Shown here piece by piece: positions 25,099 through 33,260 of a stretch of 64,000 bases of DNA. Below the pieces are notes generated by a model, which was given only the letters and a program-made list of their open reading frames with translations, was not told the origin of the DNA and did not search any database. Source of the stretch: Embleya scabrispora DSM 41855 (lineage in GTDB: Bacteria; Actinomycetota; Actinomycetes; Streptomycetales; Streptomycetaceae); the NCBI RefSeq assembly GCF_000372745.1, contig NZ_KB889687.1:32494-96493 (forward strand), read 5' to 3'. Each line of letters begins with the position of its first letter. Within the stretch, counting starts at the first letter, position 1. Made by a program: the position numbers and the translations under genes.

Positions 25099-25716
25099 TC
25101 AGCGGGCCAGGCGCGCCGCCAGGCCGTCCAGGAGCAGCCGCAGACCGGCTTCGAAACCGCGCTCGTTCAGCGTCTTCGGGTCGCTCGCGGCCAGCGAGTC
25201 GGCGAGCGAGGGATAGTCGGCCCGGTAGTCCCCGACCGGCCGGGCGAAGCCCTCGACGTAGGTCTCGACCACCGACCCGACCACGAGGTAGTCCAGCGCC
25301 GCGGACACCTCGGCCGCCTCGGCCGGGCTCAGCCCGATGCGAACCAGGGTGCGCGCGGTGGCGTCGTACGCGGCCAGCGCCTGCTCGGTGGACACCGGTC
25401 GGCGGGCGATCACCGGGAGCGCCTCGGGGTGGCGCAGGTAGGCCGCCCGGTAGCCTCGGGCGAACGCGGCGATGCCGACCCGCCAATCCGGGTCCTCCAG
25501 CGGCGCACGATCGATCTCCCGGGTTATCACCACGGTGATCGCGTCGAGCAGCTCCTCCTTGGACGCCACGTGGTTGTAGAGCGAGGGCCCCCGCACGTCC
25601 AGCCGGGTGGCCAGCGCCCGCATGGTCAGCGCACCCATCCCCTTCTCGTCCACCAGCTCGACCGCGGCCCTGGCGATCAGTTCGCGGTCGAGCTTGGGGC
25701 GGCTGGGTCGACCCAT
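25099..25716 (-). CDS. TetR family regulator between ureAB and the permease
   Basis: A 205-residue TetR protein with helix-turn-helix LTMRALATRLDVRGPSLYNHV at about 32-52; the PSLYNHV recognition helix is that of the TetR/TetR_C (tetracycline-repressor-like) branch. The C-terminal half has RRPVSTEQALAAYDATARTLV and LDYLVVGSVVETYVEG, matching TetR_C. ATG 25716 (MGRPSRPK) has a GAGGTG site; GTG 25761 is an alternative. It is divergent from the permease with 153 nt between, containing the palindrome at 25828. Confidence 0.85.
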   Translation of the reverse strand: MGRPSRPKLDRELIARAAVELVDEKGMGALTMRALATRLDVRGPSLYNHVASKEELLDAITVVITREIDRAPLEDPDWRVGIAAFARGYRAAYLRHPEALPVIARRPVSTEQALAAYDATARTLVRIGLSPAEAAEVSAALDYLVVGSVVETYVEGFARPVGDYRADYPSLADSLAASDPKTLNERGFEAGLRLLLDGLAARLAR

Positions 25717-25827
25717 CGTGCGTTCACCTCTGTGCCGTTCGCGAGCACCGCCGTCGGTCACTCTGCGTTGCCAACCTAGCCGGAAGTCACCTCTTCCCCT
25801 ACATCCGGTCGACGGTTAGGGTCCTCA

Positions 25828-25844
25828 AACTAACTAAGTAAGTT
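25828..25844. promoter_or_regulatory. Operator-like palindrome before the permease
   Basis: AACTAACTAAGTAAGTT is symmetric at 14 of 17 positions and is strikingly AT-rich here. It lies 25 nt before the permease ATG. Its right half, ACTAAGTAAG, recurs at 32254-32263 before the enoyl-CoA hydratase. Confidence 0.6.
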
Positions 25845-25869
25845 TTACCATCCCCGTTGCGAGGTCCCG

Positions 25870-27435
25870 ATGAACCACGGCACTTCTCGCCCCCCGACGC
25901 CGGTCGCGTCGGTGCCGCCCGCACCGACCGAGGGCGTCGATCACGACGCCGAACAACTCGGCGAGTTGGGGTACGAGCAGGAGCTCAAGCGCAGTCTCGG
26001 CGTACTGGGCAACCTCGCCATCGGCTTCGCGACCGTCTCCCCCGTCGTGGGCCTGTACGCCGTCGCGCAGGTGGGCACCACCATCGCCGGCCCCGCATGG
26101 GTGTGGGTGCTGCCGATCTGCCTGCTCGGCCAGGCACTGCTGATGTGCGTCTATTCCGAGCTGGCCTCGCAGTACCCGATCGCCGGCGGCGCCTACCAGT
26201 GGGCCCGCCGCCTGGTCGGCCCCACCTACGCGTGGCTCGCCGGCTGGGTGGGCATGTGCGCGGTCGTGTTCGCCAACACCACGATCGTCTACCTGGGCGC
26301 ACCGTGGTTCTTCGCACTGTTCGAGGCCGAACCCACCCCGGGCCGGATCGTCGTGGTGGCGGCGATCTTCCTGGCGTGTTGCACCGCGATCAACGCGTTC
26401 GGCATCGACGTGCTGCGCTGGGTGCTCGCGGCCGGCATCGCGGCCGAGGCGCTCGCCTCGCTCGGAGTGGGCCTGGCGCTGCTGCTGGTCTTCCGGGAGA
26501 ACGGCTTCGGCATCCTCACCGACACGATGGGCGCCGAGGCGCTCTCCGGCGGTTCGACCCTGTCCGCCATGGCGGCCGCGCTCGCCGTCGGCGGCTGGGC
26601 GTTCTTCGGCTTCGACGCGTGCGTGTCCTCCTCCGAGGAGACCAAGGACGCCGCCCGGCACGTGCCCAAGGCGATCTGGTGGACCCTGATCAGCGTCGGC
26701 GGACTGGTCGTGCTCAACGCGGTCGCGGCCGAGTTGGCTCATCCCGACCCGGCGAAGGTGGTCGCCGGCGAGGACCTCGACCCGGTCACCACCGCCGTGG
26801 TGAACTCGTTCGGCTCGTGGTCGGCCAAGCCCTTCGTGGTCGTGGTGATCATCGCTTTCGTCGCCTGCGCGCTCGCCTCCCAGGCCGCCGCCGCCCGCTC
26901 GGTCTACTCGGTCTCCCGGGACGGCGTGCTGCCCGCGTCCCGCGCGCTGCGCAAGGTGAGCCGGCGCCAGGCACCCATCGGCGCCCTGGTGATCACCGCC
27001 GCGATCAGCTGCCTGGCCCTGCTGCTCGCCCTGAACAGCGCGGCGATCGGCAGCCTGATCACCTTCGGCAGCGCCGCGATGTACCTGCAGTTCCTGCTGA
27101 TCGCGCTCGCCGCGCTGATCGCCCGGCTGCGCGGCACCTGGACGCCCGGTGGCCTGGTGCGCCTCGGCCGCTGGGGCACCCCGCTGAACGTGCTCGCGGT
27201 GGCCTGGCTGGCGTTCGAGTTCGTCAACATCGCCTGGCCGCGCAAGATCCTCGCCCCGCCCGGCGCACCCGCCTACCAGGTCTGGGCCGCCGTGCTGGGC
27301 ATCACCGTCGTGGTCACCAGTGGCGTGCTGTACCTGCTGCTCGCGCGCCCGCAGGACAAGGTGCGGGTGAGCGAGAGCTTCGGCGACCGAGGCACCGAAG
27401 CGCAGACCTCCGTTCCGGTAAGGAGCAATGTATGA
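25870..27435 (+). CDS. APC-superfamily amino acid/polyamine permease
   Basis: A 521-residue transporter with about 12 transmembrane helices. The GYEQELKRSLGVLGNLAIGFATVSPVVGLYAV start is that of the bacterial amino acid/choline/GABA (ACT-like) branch, and SELASQYPIAGGAYQWAR and VSSSEETKDAARHVPKAIW are the family's conserved loops. Substrate is probably an amino acid, amine or polyamine. Its stop overlaps the amidohydrolase ATG (ATGA), so the two genes are coupled: the likely reading is uptake followed by hydrolysis of one compound. Confidence 0.85.
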   Translation: MNHGTSRPPTPVASVPPAPTEGVDHDAEQLGELGYEQELKRSLGVLGNLAIGFATVSPVVGLYAVAQVGTTIAGPAWVWVLPICLLGQALLMCVYSELASQYPIAGGAYQWARRLVGPTYAWLAGWVGMCAVVFANTTIVYLGAPWFFALFEAEPTPGRIVVVAAIFLACCTAINAFGIDVLRWVLAAGIAAEALASLGVGLALLLVFRENGFGILTDTMGAEALSGGSTLSAMAAALAVGGWAFFGFDACVSSSEETKDAARHVPKAIWWTLISVGGLVVLNAVAAELAHPDPAKVVAGEDLDPVTTAVVNSFGSWSAKPFVVVVIIAFVACALASQAAAARSVYSVSRDGVLPASRALRKVSRRQAPIGALVITAAISCLALLLALNSAAIGSLITFGSAAMYLQFLLIALAALIARLRGTWTPGGLVRLGRWGTPLNVLAVAWLAFEFVNIAWPRKILAPPGAPAYQVWAAVLGITVVVTSGVLYLLLARPQDKVRVSESFGDRGTEAQTSVPVRSNV

Positions 27436-29024
27436 GCACCGCCGACCTCGTCGTGCTGGACGCACACGTACCGACGATGGATCGGGACCGACCCGACACC
27501 GACGCGATCGCCGCGCGGGACGGGCGGATCATCGCCCTCGGCGCCGAGGCGCGGGCGCTGATCGGGCCGCGCACCGAAGTGATCGAGGCCGACGGGGACA
27601 CCGTCACGCCCGGGCTGACCGACTGTCACCAGCACCCGGTGATGGGCGCGGACACCACGCGCGGCGCGAACCTGGTCGGCGCGGTCACCCTGGACGAGGT
27701 GTTGCGCCGGCTCGCCGAACAGGCCGCGCCGTGCCGGCCGGACGACTGGGTGATCGGATACGGCGGTGAGTACGCGGCGTTCGCCGGCCGCGCCATGCAC
27801 CGCGACCTGATCGACGCCGCCGTGGGCGGGCGGCCGGCGTTCGTGTGGATGTCGGACAGCCACACCGCGCTGCTCAGCACAGCGGCCCTGCGGCTCGCCG
27901 GGCTGACCGGGCCGCGCGAATTCGCCGACCGCAGCGAGATCGTCTGCGACGAGCGCGGCCCCACCGGCGAGTTGCACGAGATGACCGCGTGCTTCCTGGG
28001 GTATCGGGCGGTGCCGCCGATGCCGCGCGCCGAACTCCTCTCCCGGGTGGAGGCGTTGTTCGCCGAGCAGAACCGGCACGGGGTCACCGGCGTGCACATC
28101 CCGGACGACGGGCCGCGCACCGTCGACACCCTGACCGGGTTGGCCGACGAGCGGCGGCTGAGCATGCGGGTCCACCTCGCTCCGTGGTGCCCACCCGGCG
28201 ACGTGGACGACCTCGCGCAGCGGATCAGCGAACTGCGCTCCCTGGACGGCCTGGTCCGACTCGCCGCGGTCAAGTTCTTCGCGGACGGCGCGATCGACGG
28301 CGGCGGCGCGTGGTTGCACGAGCCGGACTGCTGCGGCCAGTCGCACAGCTCGCAGTGGAAGGACTTCGACCGGTACGCCGAGGCGGTCGCCATCGCCGGC
28401 CGCGCCGGGCTGCCCGCCTGGACCCACGCGATCGGTGACCGGGCGGTGGCCCGGGCACTGGACGTGTACACCGAGCACGGCGCGCCGTTCGGCACCCGGC
28501 ACCGGATCGAGCACGCCGAGGTGCTGAGCGACGCCGACGTGCCGCGCTTCGCCGCGCTCGACGTGGTCGCCTCGATGCAGCCGACCCACATGGACTGGTC
28601 GCTGCCCGACGGCTCGGACAACTGGTCCCGGCGGGTCGGCCCGAAGCGTGCCGAACGGGCCTGGCGCTACGCCGACATCCTGGCCGCCGGCGGGCACGTC
28701 GCGCTCGGTTCGGACTGGCCGGTCGCCGCGTTCGACCCGCGGCGCACCTTGGCCGGCGCGCAACTACGGCGCCCGGCGGGCGAGATCGGCCGTGCGGCGT
28801 ATGGCGCCTCGGCCGGCATCTCGGCCCGGCGGGCCCTGGCCGGGTACACCACGGAGGCGGCCTACTCGGTCGGCGAGGAGGCGGTGGCCGGCCGGATCGC
28901 GGTGGGCTGCCGCGCCGACCTGACCGTGTTCGGCGGCGACCCGCTCACCTGCCCGCCGGACGACCTGCCGGAACTGCCGGTCACCGCGACGGTCGTGGCC
29001 GGACGGGTCGTACATCGGGCCTGA
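27432..29024 (+). CDS. YtcJ-like metal-dependent amidohydrolase (Amidohydro_3)
   Basis: A 530-residue TIM-barrel hydrolase. Metal ligands fit subtype III: the HxH-type pair TDCHQHPVMG at about 69-78 (Cys-His-Gln-His), the KFFADGAIDGGGAWL strand with the bridging position, THAIGDRAV, RIEHAEVL and the final Asp in LGSDWPVAAF. YtcJ-type proteins hydrolyse N-substituted amides, but few have known substrates. AAGGAGC lies 6 nt before the ATG at 27432. Translationally coupled to the permease; a strong hairpin follows the stop. Confidence 0.85.
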   Translation: MSTADLVVLDAHVPTMDRDRPDTDAIAARDGRIIALGAEARALIGPRTEVIEADGDTVTPGLTDCHQHPVMGADTTRGANLVGAVTLDEVLRRLAEQAAPCRPDDWVIGYGGEYAAFAGRAMHRDLIDAAVGGRPAFVWMSDSHTALLSTAALRLAGLTGPREFADRSEIVCDERGPTGELHEMTACFLGYRAVPPMPRAELLSRVEALFAEQNRHGVTGVHIPDDGPRTVDTLTGLADERRLSMRVHLAPWCPPGDVDDLAQRISELRSLDGLVRLAAVKFFADGAIDGGGAWLHEPDCCGQSHSSQWKDFDRYAEAVAIAGRAGLPAWTHAIGDRAVARALDVYTEHGAPFGTRHRIEHAEVLSDADVPRFAALDVVASMQPTHMDWSLPDGSDNWSRRVGPKRAERAWRYADILAAGGHVALGSDWPVAAFDPRRTLAGAQLRRPAGEIGRAAYGASAGISARRALAGYTTEAAYSVGEEAVAGRIAVGCRADLTVFGGDPLTCPPDDLPELPVTATVVAGRVVHRA

Positions 29025-29032
29025 CCGCACAA

Positions 29033-29063
29033 CCGGGACCGCGTCGACTCGGCGCGGTCCCGG
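29033..29063 (+). terminator. Terminator of the permease-amidohydrolase operon
   Basis: Perfect 11-bp stem, CCGGGACCGCG (29033-29043) with CGCGGTCCCGG (29053-29063), 9-nt loop. Located 9 nt past the stop codon. The rest of 29064-29153 is built from CCGGYGCGGTCC-like short repeats. Confidence 0.7.
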
Positions 29064-29153
29064 CGCTGTTCCGGCGCGGTCCGGTGCCGTCCCGGTGGGT
29101 CCCGGCGCATTTCGATGGGCCCCGACGCGGTTTCGTTGCGGCCCCGCGCCGGC

Positions 29154-29813
29154 TCACTCCCCGGCCGTGCGCAGCAGTTCCGGCAGGGCGCGCATGTCGT
29201 CGAAGAGCACCGCACCCGAATCCGCCAACCGCTCCGCCGTGGTCAGCCCACCGATGTAACCGAACGCCCGCATCCCGGCCGCCCGCGCCGCACGCACGCC
29301 GTAGGGACTGTCCTCGACCACCACGCATCGGGCCGGGTCGGCCCCCATCTCCCGGGCCGCGTGCAGGAACAGATCCGGTGCGGGCTTGCCCTCGGCGACG
29401 TCGTTCGCGCTGAACACCCGGCCTGCGAAGCGGTCGTGCAGCCCGACCAGCTTCAGGTTGCGCTCGACACCCTCGCGCGAGCTGTTCGAGGCCACGCACC
29501 AGGGCTCGGGTATCTCCGCCAACGCGGCGACGACGCCGTCCACGGCGGTCAGTTCGGCGTCGAAGGCGGCCAGGTACAGATGCCGGAACTCCGCGTGCCA
29601 GTCCGGGTCCAACGGGCGGCCCAGGCGCGCCTCGACCAGCGCCGTGTGCTGCTCGCGCGAACAGCCGACGAACCGCTCGATGATCTCGGCCTCGGTGAAC
29701 GCGCAACCCAACGCGCTCATCACCTGCGCGTCCACCCGAACCGCGATCCGCTCGCTGTCCACGAGCACGCCGTCACAATCGAAGATCACCAGATCGAACC
29801 CGGTCAGCGTCAT
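29154..29813 (-). CDS. HAD-superfamily hydrolase, beta-phosphoglucomutase/GS1-like
   Basis: A 219-residue phosphatase. Motif I FDCDGVLVDSE (about 10-20) carries the nucleophile and acid Asp; motif II is VASNSSREGV; motif III Lys is in EGKPAPDLF; motif IV is VVVEDSPYGVRAA. The four-helix cap after motif I makes it subclass I. Likely substrates are sugar phosphates. The ATG at 29813 is 7 nt after a -10 box. Confidence 0.88.
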   Translation of the reverse strand: MTLTGFDLVIFDCDGVLVDSERIAVRVDAQVMSALGCAFTEAEIIERFVGCSREQHTALVEARLGRPLDPDWHAEFRHLYLAAFDAELTAVDGVVAALAEIPEPWCVASNSSREGVERNLKLVGLHDRFAGRVFSANDVAEGKPAPDLFLHAAREMGADPARCVVVEDSPYGVRAARAAGMRAFGYIGGLTTAERLADSGAVLFDDMRALPELLRTAGE

Positions 29814-29820
29814 ACCCGGC

Positions 29821-29826
29821 AGCCTA
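29821..29826 (-). promoter_or_regulatory. -10 box, leaderless start of the HAD hydrolase
   Basis: TAGGCT on the minus strand ends 7 nt before the ATG at 29813. Confidence 0.45.
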
Positions 29827-29875
29827 CGAGGCCGAGGCCCGACCGCGGGCGGCCGGTTGGCGTGCGCGGTTTCGA

Positions 29876-30376
29876 CTACCCGGCCGACGGCTGCTCCGGA
29901 AAGAACCGCGCGCTCTGGACGTAGGCCATCGCCGCGACGAACTCGGGATCCGCCAGCCGCCGTTCCACCTCCTCGGGGGTGACCTCCTCGACCCGCGACT
30001 GGATCCACCACAGGTTGCCGAACGGGTCGCGAACCCGCCCGACCCGGTCGCCGAAGAACAGGTGGGTGACCTCGGTGACCGACGTGCCGCCGGCCGCCAC
30101 CGCGCGGCGGTGCACCTCGTCGGCGTCCTCGACGTAGAGCCGCAGGAACGCGGGCGGCGCGGGGGTCGAGGGGTCGATGTCGAACATCATCACCATCGCG
30201 TCACCGATGCGGACCTCGGCGTGTCCGACCCGGCCGTCCGCGCCGACGAACCGGGAGCCCGGCAGCTCCAGGGCGCCGAACGCGACCGTGAGGTAGTCGA
30301 TCAGGGCCGCCGTGTCGTGCGACAGGATCCACGGGGTCACGGTGGTGTAGCCGTCGGGAACGGTCTTGACGGTCAT
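29876..30376 (-). CDS. VOC/PhnB-like glyoxalase superfamily protein
   Basis: A 166-residue protein of the PhnB-like VOC group: TVTPWILSHDTAALIDYLTVAFGA at the start, HAEVRIGDAMVMMFD in the middle and the GDRVGRVRDPFGNLWWI motif that is diagnostic for this group. The 40-residue C-terminal helix (TPEEVERRLADPEF) is also typical. Function in this group is usually unknown. ATG 30376 has GGAGG 7 nt upstream. Divergent from a WYL regulator gene that probably controls it. Confidence 0.85.
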   Translation of the reverse strand: MTVKTVPDGYTTVTPWILSHDTAALIDYLTVAFGALELPGSRFVGADGRVGHAEVRIGDAMVMMFDIDPSTPAPPAFLRLYVEDADEVHRRAVAAGGTSVTEVTHLFFGDRVGRVRDPFGNLWWIQSRVEEVTPEEVERRLADPEFVAAMAYVQSARFFPEQPSAG

Positions 30377-30497
30377 CTCGATGCCTCCGAAGGACGAGCG
30401 GGTACAAGGCGGGGCCCGTCGAGGGGAACCCCGCCGATACGGAAGTCGGGTTGCCACGGTTGCGGCGTCCCGATGTCTTCGACGGTAGAGGCCATAT

Positions 30498-30514
30498 AGG
30501 TCGGATCCTGTCCT
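30498..30514. promoter_or_regulatory. Imperfect palindrome between the VOC and WYL genes
   Basis: AGGTCGGATCCTGTCCT, symmetric around GGATCC, 22 nt before the WYL gene start. Similar AGGWC-type sites between such gene pairs are expected to bind the WYL/YafY protein. Confidence 0.45.
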
Positions 30515-30536
30515 GAAGGGCCGGCATCCTCGAACC

Positions 30537-31622
30537 ATGACCGCCGCCACCCCCGCCCGCCTGCTCGGCCTGCTTTCCCTGCTCCAGACTCCGCGCGAGT
30601 GGCCGGGAAGCGAGTTGTCCGCCCGCTTGGGCGTGAGCGCGCGCACCATCCGACGCGACATCGAGCGGCTGCGTGAGCTCGGCTATCCGGTCGAGGCCAC
30701 CCGGGGCGCCGACGGCGGCTATCGGCTGGTCGCCGGCACCGCGATGCCGCCGCTGCTGCTCGACGACGAGGAGGCGGTGGCGATCGCGGTCGGCCTGCGG
30801 ACGGCGGCCGGCGGTGCCGTGGCCGGGATCGAGGAGGCGTCCGTACGGGCGCTGGCCAAGCTCGAACAGGTGCTGCCCTCCCGGCTGCGCGGGCGGGTGC
30901 GGGCGGTCTCCGGCGCCACCGTGCCGCTGGTGCCGTCCGGCCCGACGGTGGATCCGGAGGCGCTCGCCGTGCTCGCGGGCGCGATCGCCAACCACGAGAA
31001 GGTGCGCTTCGTACACCGCGCGGCCGGCGGCGCGGAGAGTCGGCGCCTGGTCGAGCCGAACCGGCTGGTGTCCGCCGGGCGTCGCTGGTACTTCGTCGCC
31101 TGGGATGTCGACCGCGCCGACTGGCGGACCTTCCGGGTGGACCGGATGCACGAGCCGCGTCCGACCGGCGCCCGGTGCCCGGAGCGGTCCCTGCCGGATC
31201 CGGACGCCGCCGCCTACGTGGAGCGCACGCTGCACACCTCGGCGCCGGTGCATCGGGCCGACGTCACCCTGTACGCGCCGGCCGAGCACGTCGCCGCCCG
31301 ACTCGGCGACGCACTGGCCGGCGATGCCGGGCCGGGCGGCCCCCGGTTGCGTGCGCTCGACGCGGGCAGTTGCCGGCTCACCGGCTACGCCGACACGCTC
31401 GACTGGCTCGCCCTTCGCCTGTCCATGCTCGGCTGCGAGTTCGAGGTGCACGAACCACCCGAGTTGCGCGAGCACCTGCGTGCACTGGGCGGCCGGGTCA
31501 CCCGCGCGGCGGGCGACCCCACGCCCCGAACGCGCCCGGCCCCGGAGCGTTCAGCGCCTCGCCCGGGCGCTCACCGGCCCTCGAACGGCCAATCACCGCC
31601 GTCGAGTTCGCGCCGTTCGTAG
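30537..31622 (+). CDS. YafY-type transcriptional regulator with HTH_11 and WYL domains
   Basis: A 361-residue regulator. HTH_11 at about 5-60 ([46 protein letters not shown] region), WYL ligand domain at about 140-210 ([22 protein letters not shown] with the W-Y pair), and a WCX C-terminal domain to about 330. The last 30 residues are Pro/Ser/Arg and extend 52 bases into the pyrophosphatase gene on the other strand. WYL domains sense nucleic acid or nucleotide ligands. Probable regulator of the divergent VOC gene. Confidence 0.87.
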   Translation: MTAATPARLLGLLSLLQTPREWPGSELSARLGVSARTIRRDIERLRELGYPVEATRGADGGYRLVAGTAMPPLLLDDEEAVAIAVGLRTAAGGAVAGIEEASVRALAKLEQVLPSRLRGRVRAVSGATVPLVPSGPTVDPEALAVLAGAIANHEKVRFVHRAAGGAESRRLVEPNRLVSAGRRWYFVAWDVDRADWRTFRVDRMHEPRPTGARCPERSLPDPDAAAYVERTLHTSAPVHRADVTLYAPAEHVAARLGDALAGDAGPGGPRLRALDAGSCRLTGYADTLDWLALRLSMLGCEFEVHEPPELREHLRALGGRVTRAAGDPTPRTRPAPERSAPRPGAHRPSNGQSPPSSSRRS

Positions 31623-32080
31623 GCGGCCACGATCTCCTTCTCGGCGGCGTCCCGGCCCTCCCAGTGCGAGCCATCCACCGACTTGCCGCGTTCCAGGTCC
31701 TTGTAGACCTCGAAGAAGTGCGCGATCTCGTTGAGCTGGAACGCCGGGACATCGCCGATGTCCTGTATCGGGTGCCTGCGCGGATCGCGTGCGGGCACGC
31801 ACAGGACTTTCTCGTCCGGGCCCTTCTCGTCGCTCATCACGAACATCCCGACGGTGCGACACCGAATCAGACAGCCGGGAAAAGTCGGCTCGTCCAGCAG
31901 AACGAGCACATCGAGCGGGCCACCGTCGCCGCCCAGGGTGCGATGCACGAATCCGTAGTCGGCGGGATAGGCGGTGGATGTGAACAACATGCGGTCGAGC
32001 CTGATGCGTCCCGTGCGGCGGTCCATCTCGTACTTGTTCCGACTGCCCGCGGGAATTTCCACGACGACGTCGAACTCCAC
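31571..32080 (-). CDS. ppa: Inorganic pyrophosphatase
   Basis: A 169-residue family I soluble pyrophosphatase that hydrolyses PPi to drive biosynthesis. The catalytic block [14 protein letters not shown] (metal-binding Asp cluster), [13 protein letters not shown] at the N terminus and [11 protein letters not shown] are all intact, and [11 protein letters not shown] supplies the later Asp. GTG start with AAGGAGC 6 nt upstream. Its 3' end overlaps the tail of the WYL gene by 52 bp. Confidence 0.95.
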   Translation of the reverse strand: MEFDVVVEIPAGSRNKYEMDRRTGRIRLDRMLFTSTAYPADYGFVHRTLGGDGGPLDVLVLLDEPTFPGCLIRCRTVGMFVMSDEKGPDEKVLCVPARDPRRHPIQDIGDVPAFQLNEIAHFFEVYKDLERGKSVDGSHWEGRDAAEKEIVAAYERRELDGGDWPFEGR

Positions 32081-32241
32081 GACGGCTCCTTAACGGCCTA
32101 TGGATCAAGACCCGATATGCGCGGCATTCCGTATTCCTGACGTACCGTCGAGGACTTTCCCACGTCACCGGGCCGTTACGCACGTGAAGCACGGGACAAC
32201 CGGGCCATCGACACCCCGCGACCACCCGATCGGACCGACCC

Positions 32242-32265
32242 TTGACTCGGTCAACTAAGTAAGGT
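32242..32265. promoter_or_regulatory. Composite operator/promoter of the enoyl-CoA hydratase
   Basis: TTGACTCGGTCAA (palindrome TGAC-TCG-GTCA at 32243-32253) runs into ACTAAGTAAGG. The first part recurs at 63935-63945 before the acyl-CoA ligase; the second recurs at 25834-25843 before the permease. TTGACT could also serve as a -35 hexamer. The remaining part of 32081-32323 shows no gene. Confidence 0.55.
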
Positions 32266-32323
32266 TTCCTGTCCATCGACCCACCACGCTCACGCACCAC
32301 ACCCGCACACCCCAGGAGCAGCC

Positions 32324-33106
32324 GTGATCCGGATCGAGGACGCCGACCGCGTCAGGACCATCACCCTCGACCGCCCCGAAGCGCTCAACGCGTTCAACGA
32401 GGCGCTGTACGACGCGACCACCGAGGCGCTGATCGACGCGGCGGCCGACCCGACGGTGGCCGTGGTGGTGCTCACCGGCGCCGGGCGGGCGTTCTCGGCG
32501 GGCACCGACCTGATCGAGATGGCCCAGCACAACAGCGGGACCAAGATCCGCGGCGAACACGGCTTCGGCGGCATGGTCGACCGGGTCCAGGAGTTCCCCA
32601 AGCCGCTGCTGATCGCCGTCAACGGGCTCGGCCTGGGCATCGGCGCGACCATCCTGGGCTTCGCCGACCTCGCCTTCATGGCCGACACCGCACGACTGAA
32701 GTGCCCGTTCACCTCGCTCGCGGTGGCTCCGGAGGCGGCCAGCAGCGTGACCTTTCCGCGGTTGCTCGGCCGGCAGAACGCGATGTGGGCGCTGTTGAGC
32801 AGCGAGTGGCTCAGCGCTGCCGAGTGCCTGGAAATGGGCCTGGTGTTCAAGGTGTGCCCGGCCGACGAACTGCTCGACGTGACGATGCGGCACGCCCGGA
32901 TCCTGGCCGCCAAGTCGATCCCGTCGCTGATCGAGTCCAAGCGGGCGGTGCTGGACGGACTCGGCGACCAGGTCGCCCGGGCCCGTCGACGCGAGGACGC
33001 GGCGTTCGGCCGACTGCTCGGCAGGCCCGCCAACATCGAGGCCCTGACCGCCTTCGCCGAACGGCGCGAACCCGACTTCGCGGCGATCGACGCCCGCGAG
33101 GGCTGA
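32324..33106 (+). CDS. Enoyl-CoA hydratase/isomerase family protein
   Basis: A 260-residue crotonase-fold protein. The oxyanion hole segments are GRAFSAGTDLIEM (about 57-69) and VNGLGLGIGATIL (about 99-111). At the two catalytic Glu positions it has Gly/Ala (GIGAT, then FTSLAVAPEAAS with one Glu), closer to the isomerase subgroup than to a classical hydratase with two Glu. It would act on a fatty or aromatic acyl-CoA. GTG start at 32324 behind AGGAGC. It follows the composite operator and stands as a single gene. Confidence 0.85.
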   Translation: MIRIEDADRVRTITLDRPEALNAFNEALYDATTEALIDAAADPTVAVVVLTGAGRAFSAGTDLIEMAQHNSGTKIRGEHGFGGMVDRVQEFPKPLLIAVNGLGLGIGATILGFADLAFMADTARLKCPFTSLAVAPEAASSVTFPRLLGRQNAMWALLSSEWLSAAECLEMGLVFKVCPADELLDVTMRHARILAAKSIPSLIESKRAVLDGLGDQVARARRREDAAFGRLLGRPANIEALTAFAERREPDFAAIDAREG

Positions 33107-33260
33107 GGCGCCGCGGCGCGGGCCCGGCGCGGGCGGGCCCACCCCTCGTCCGCCCGGGCTCGAACGTCCCCGGGTTGTCCGGGTTTGCCGGATGCCTCCG
33201 GGGCTGCGGAATACTGTCTGCTCCGCACGACCGTTCCAGTCCCCAGGATCAGCGCCACCC

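Noticed and set aside
25857..29024. A single 1,055-codon frame spanning the permease and amidohydrolase
   Set aside because: The first half is out of frame with the permease and has no homology; the amidohydrolase starts at 27432 with its own ribosome binding site.
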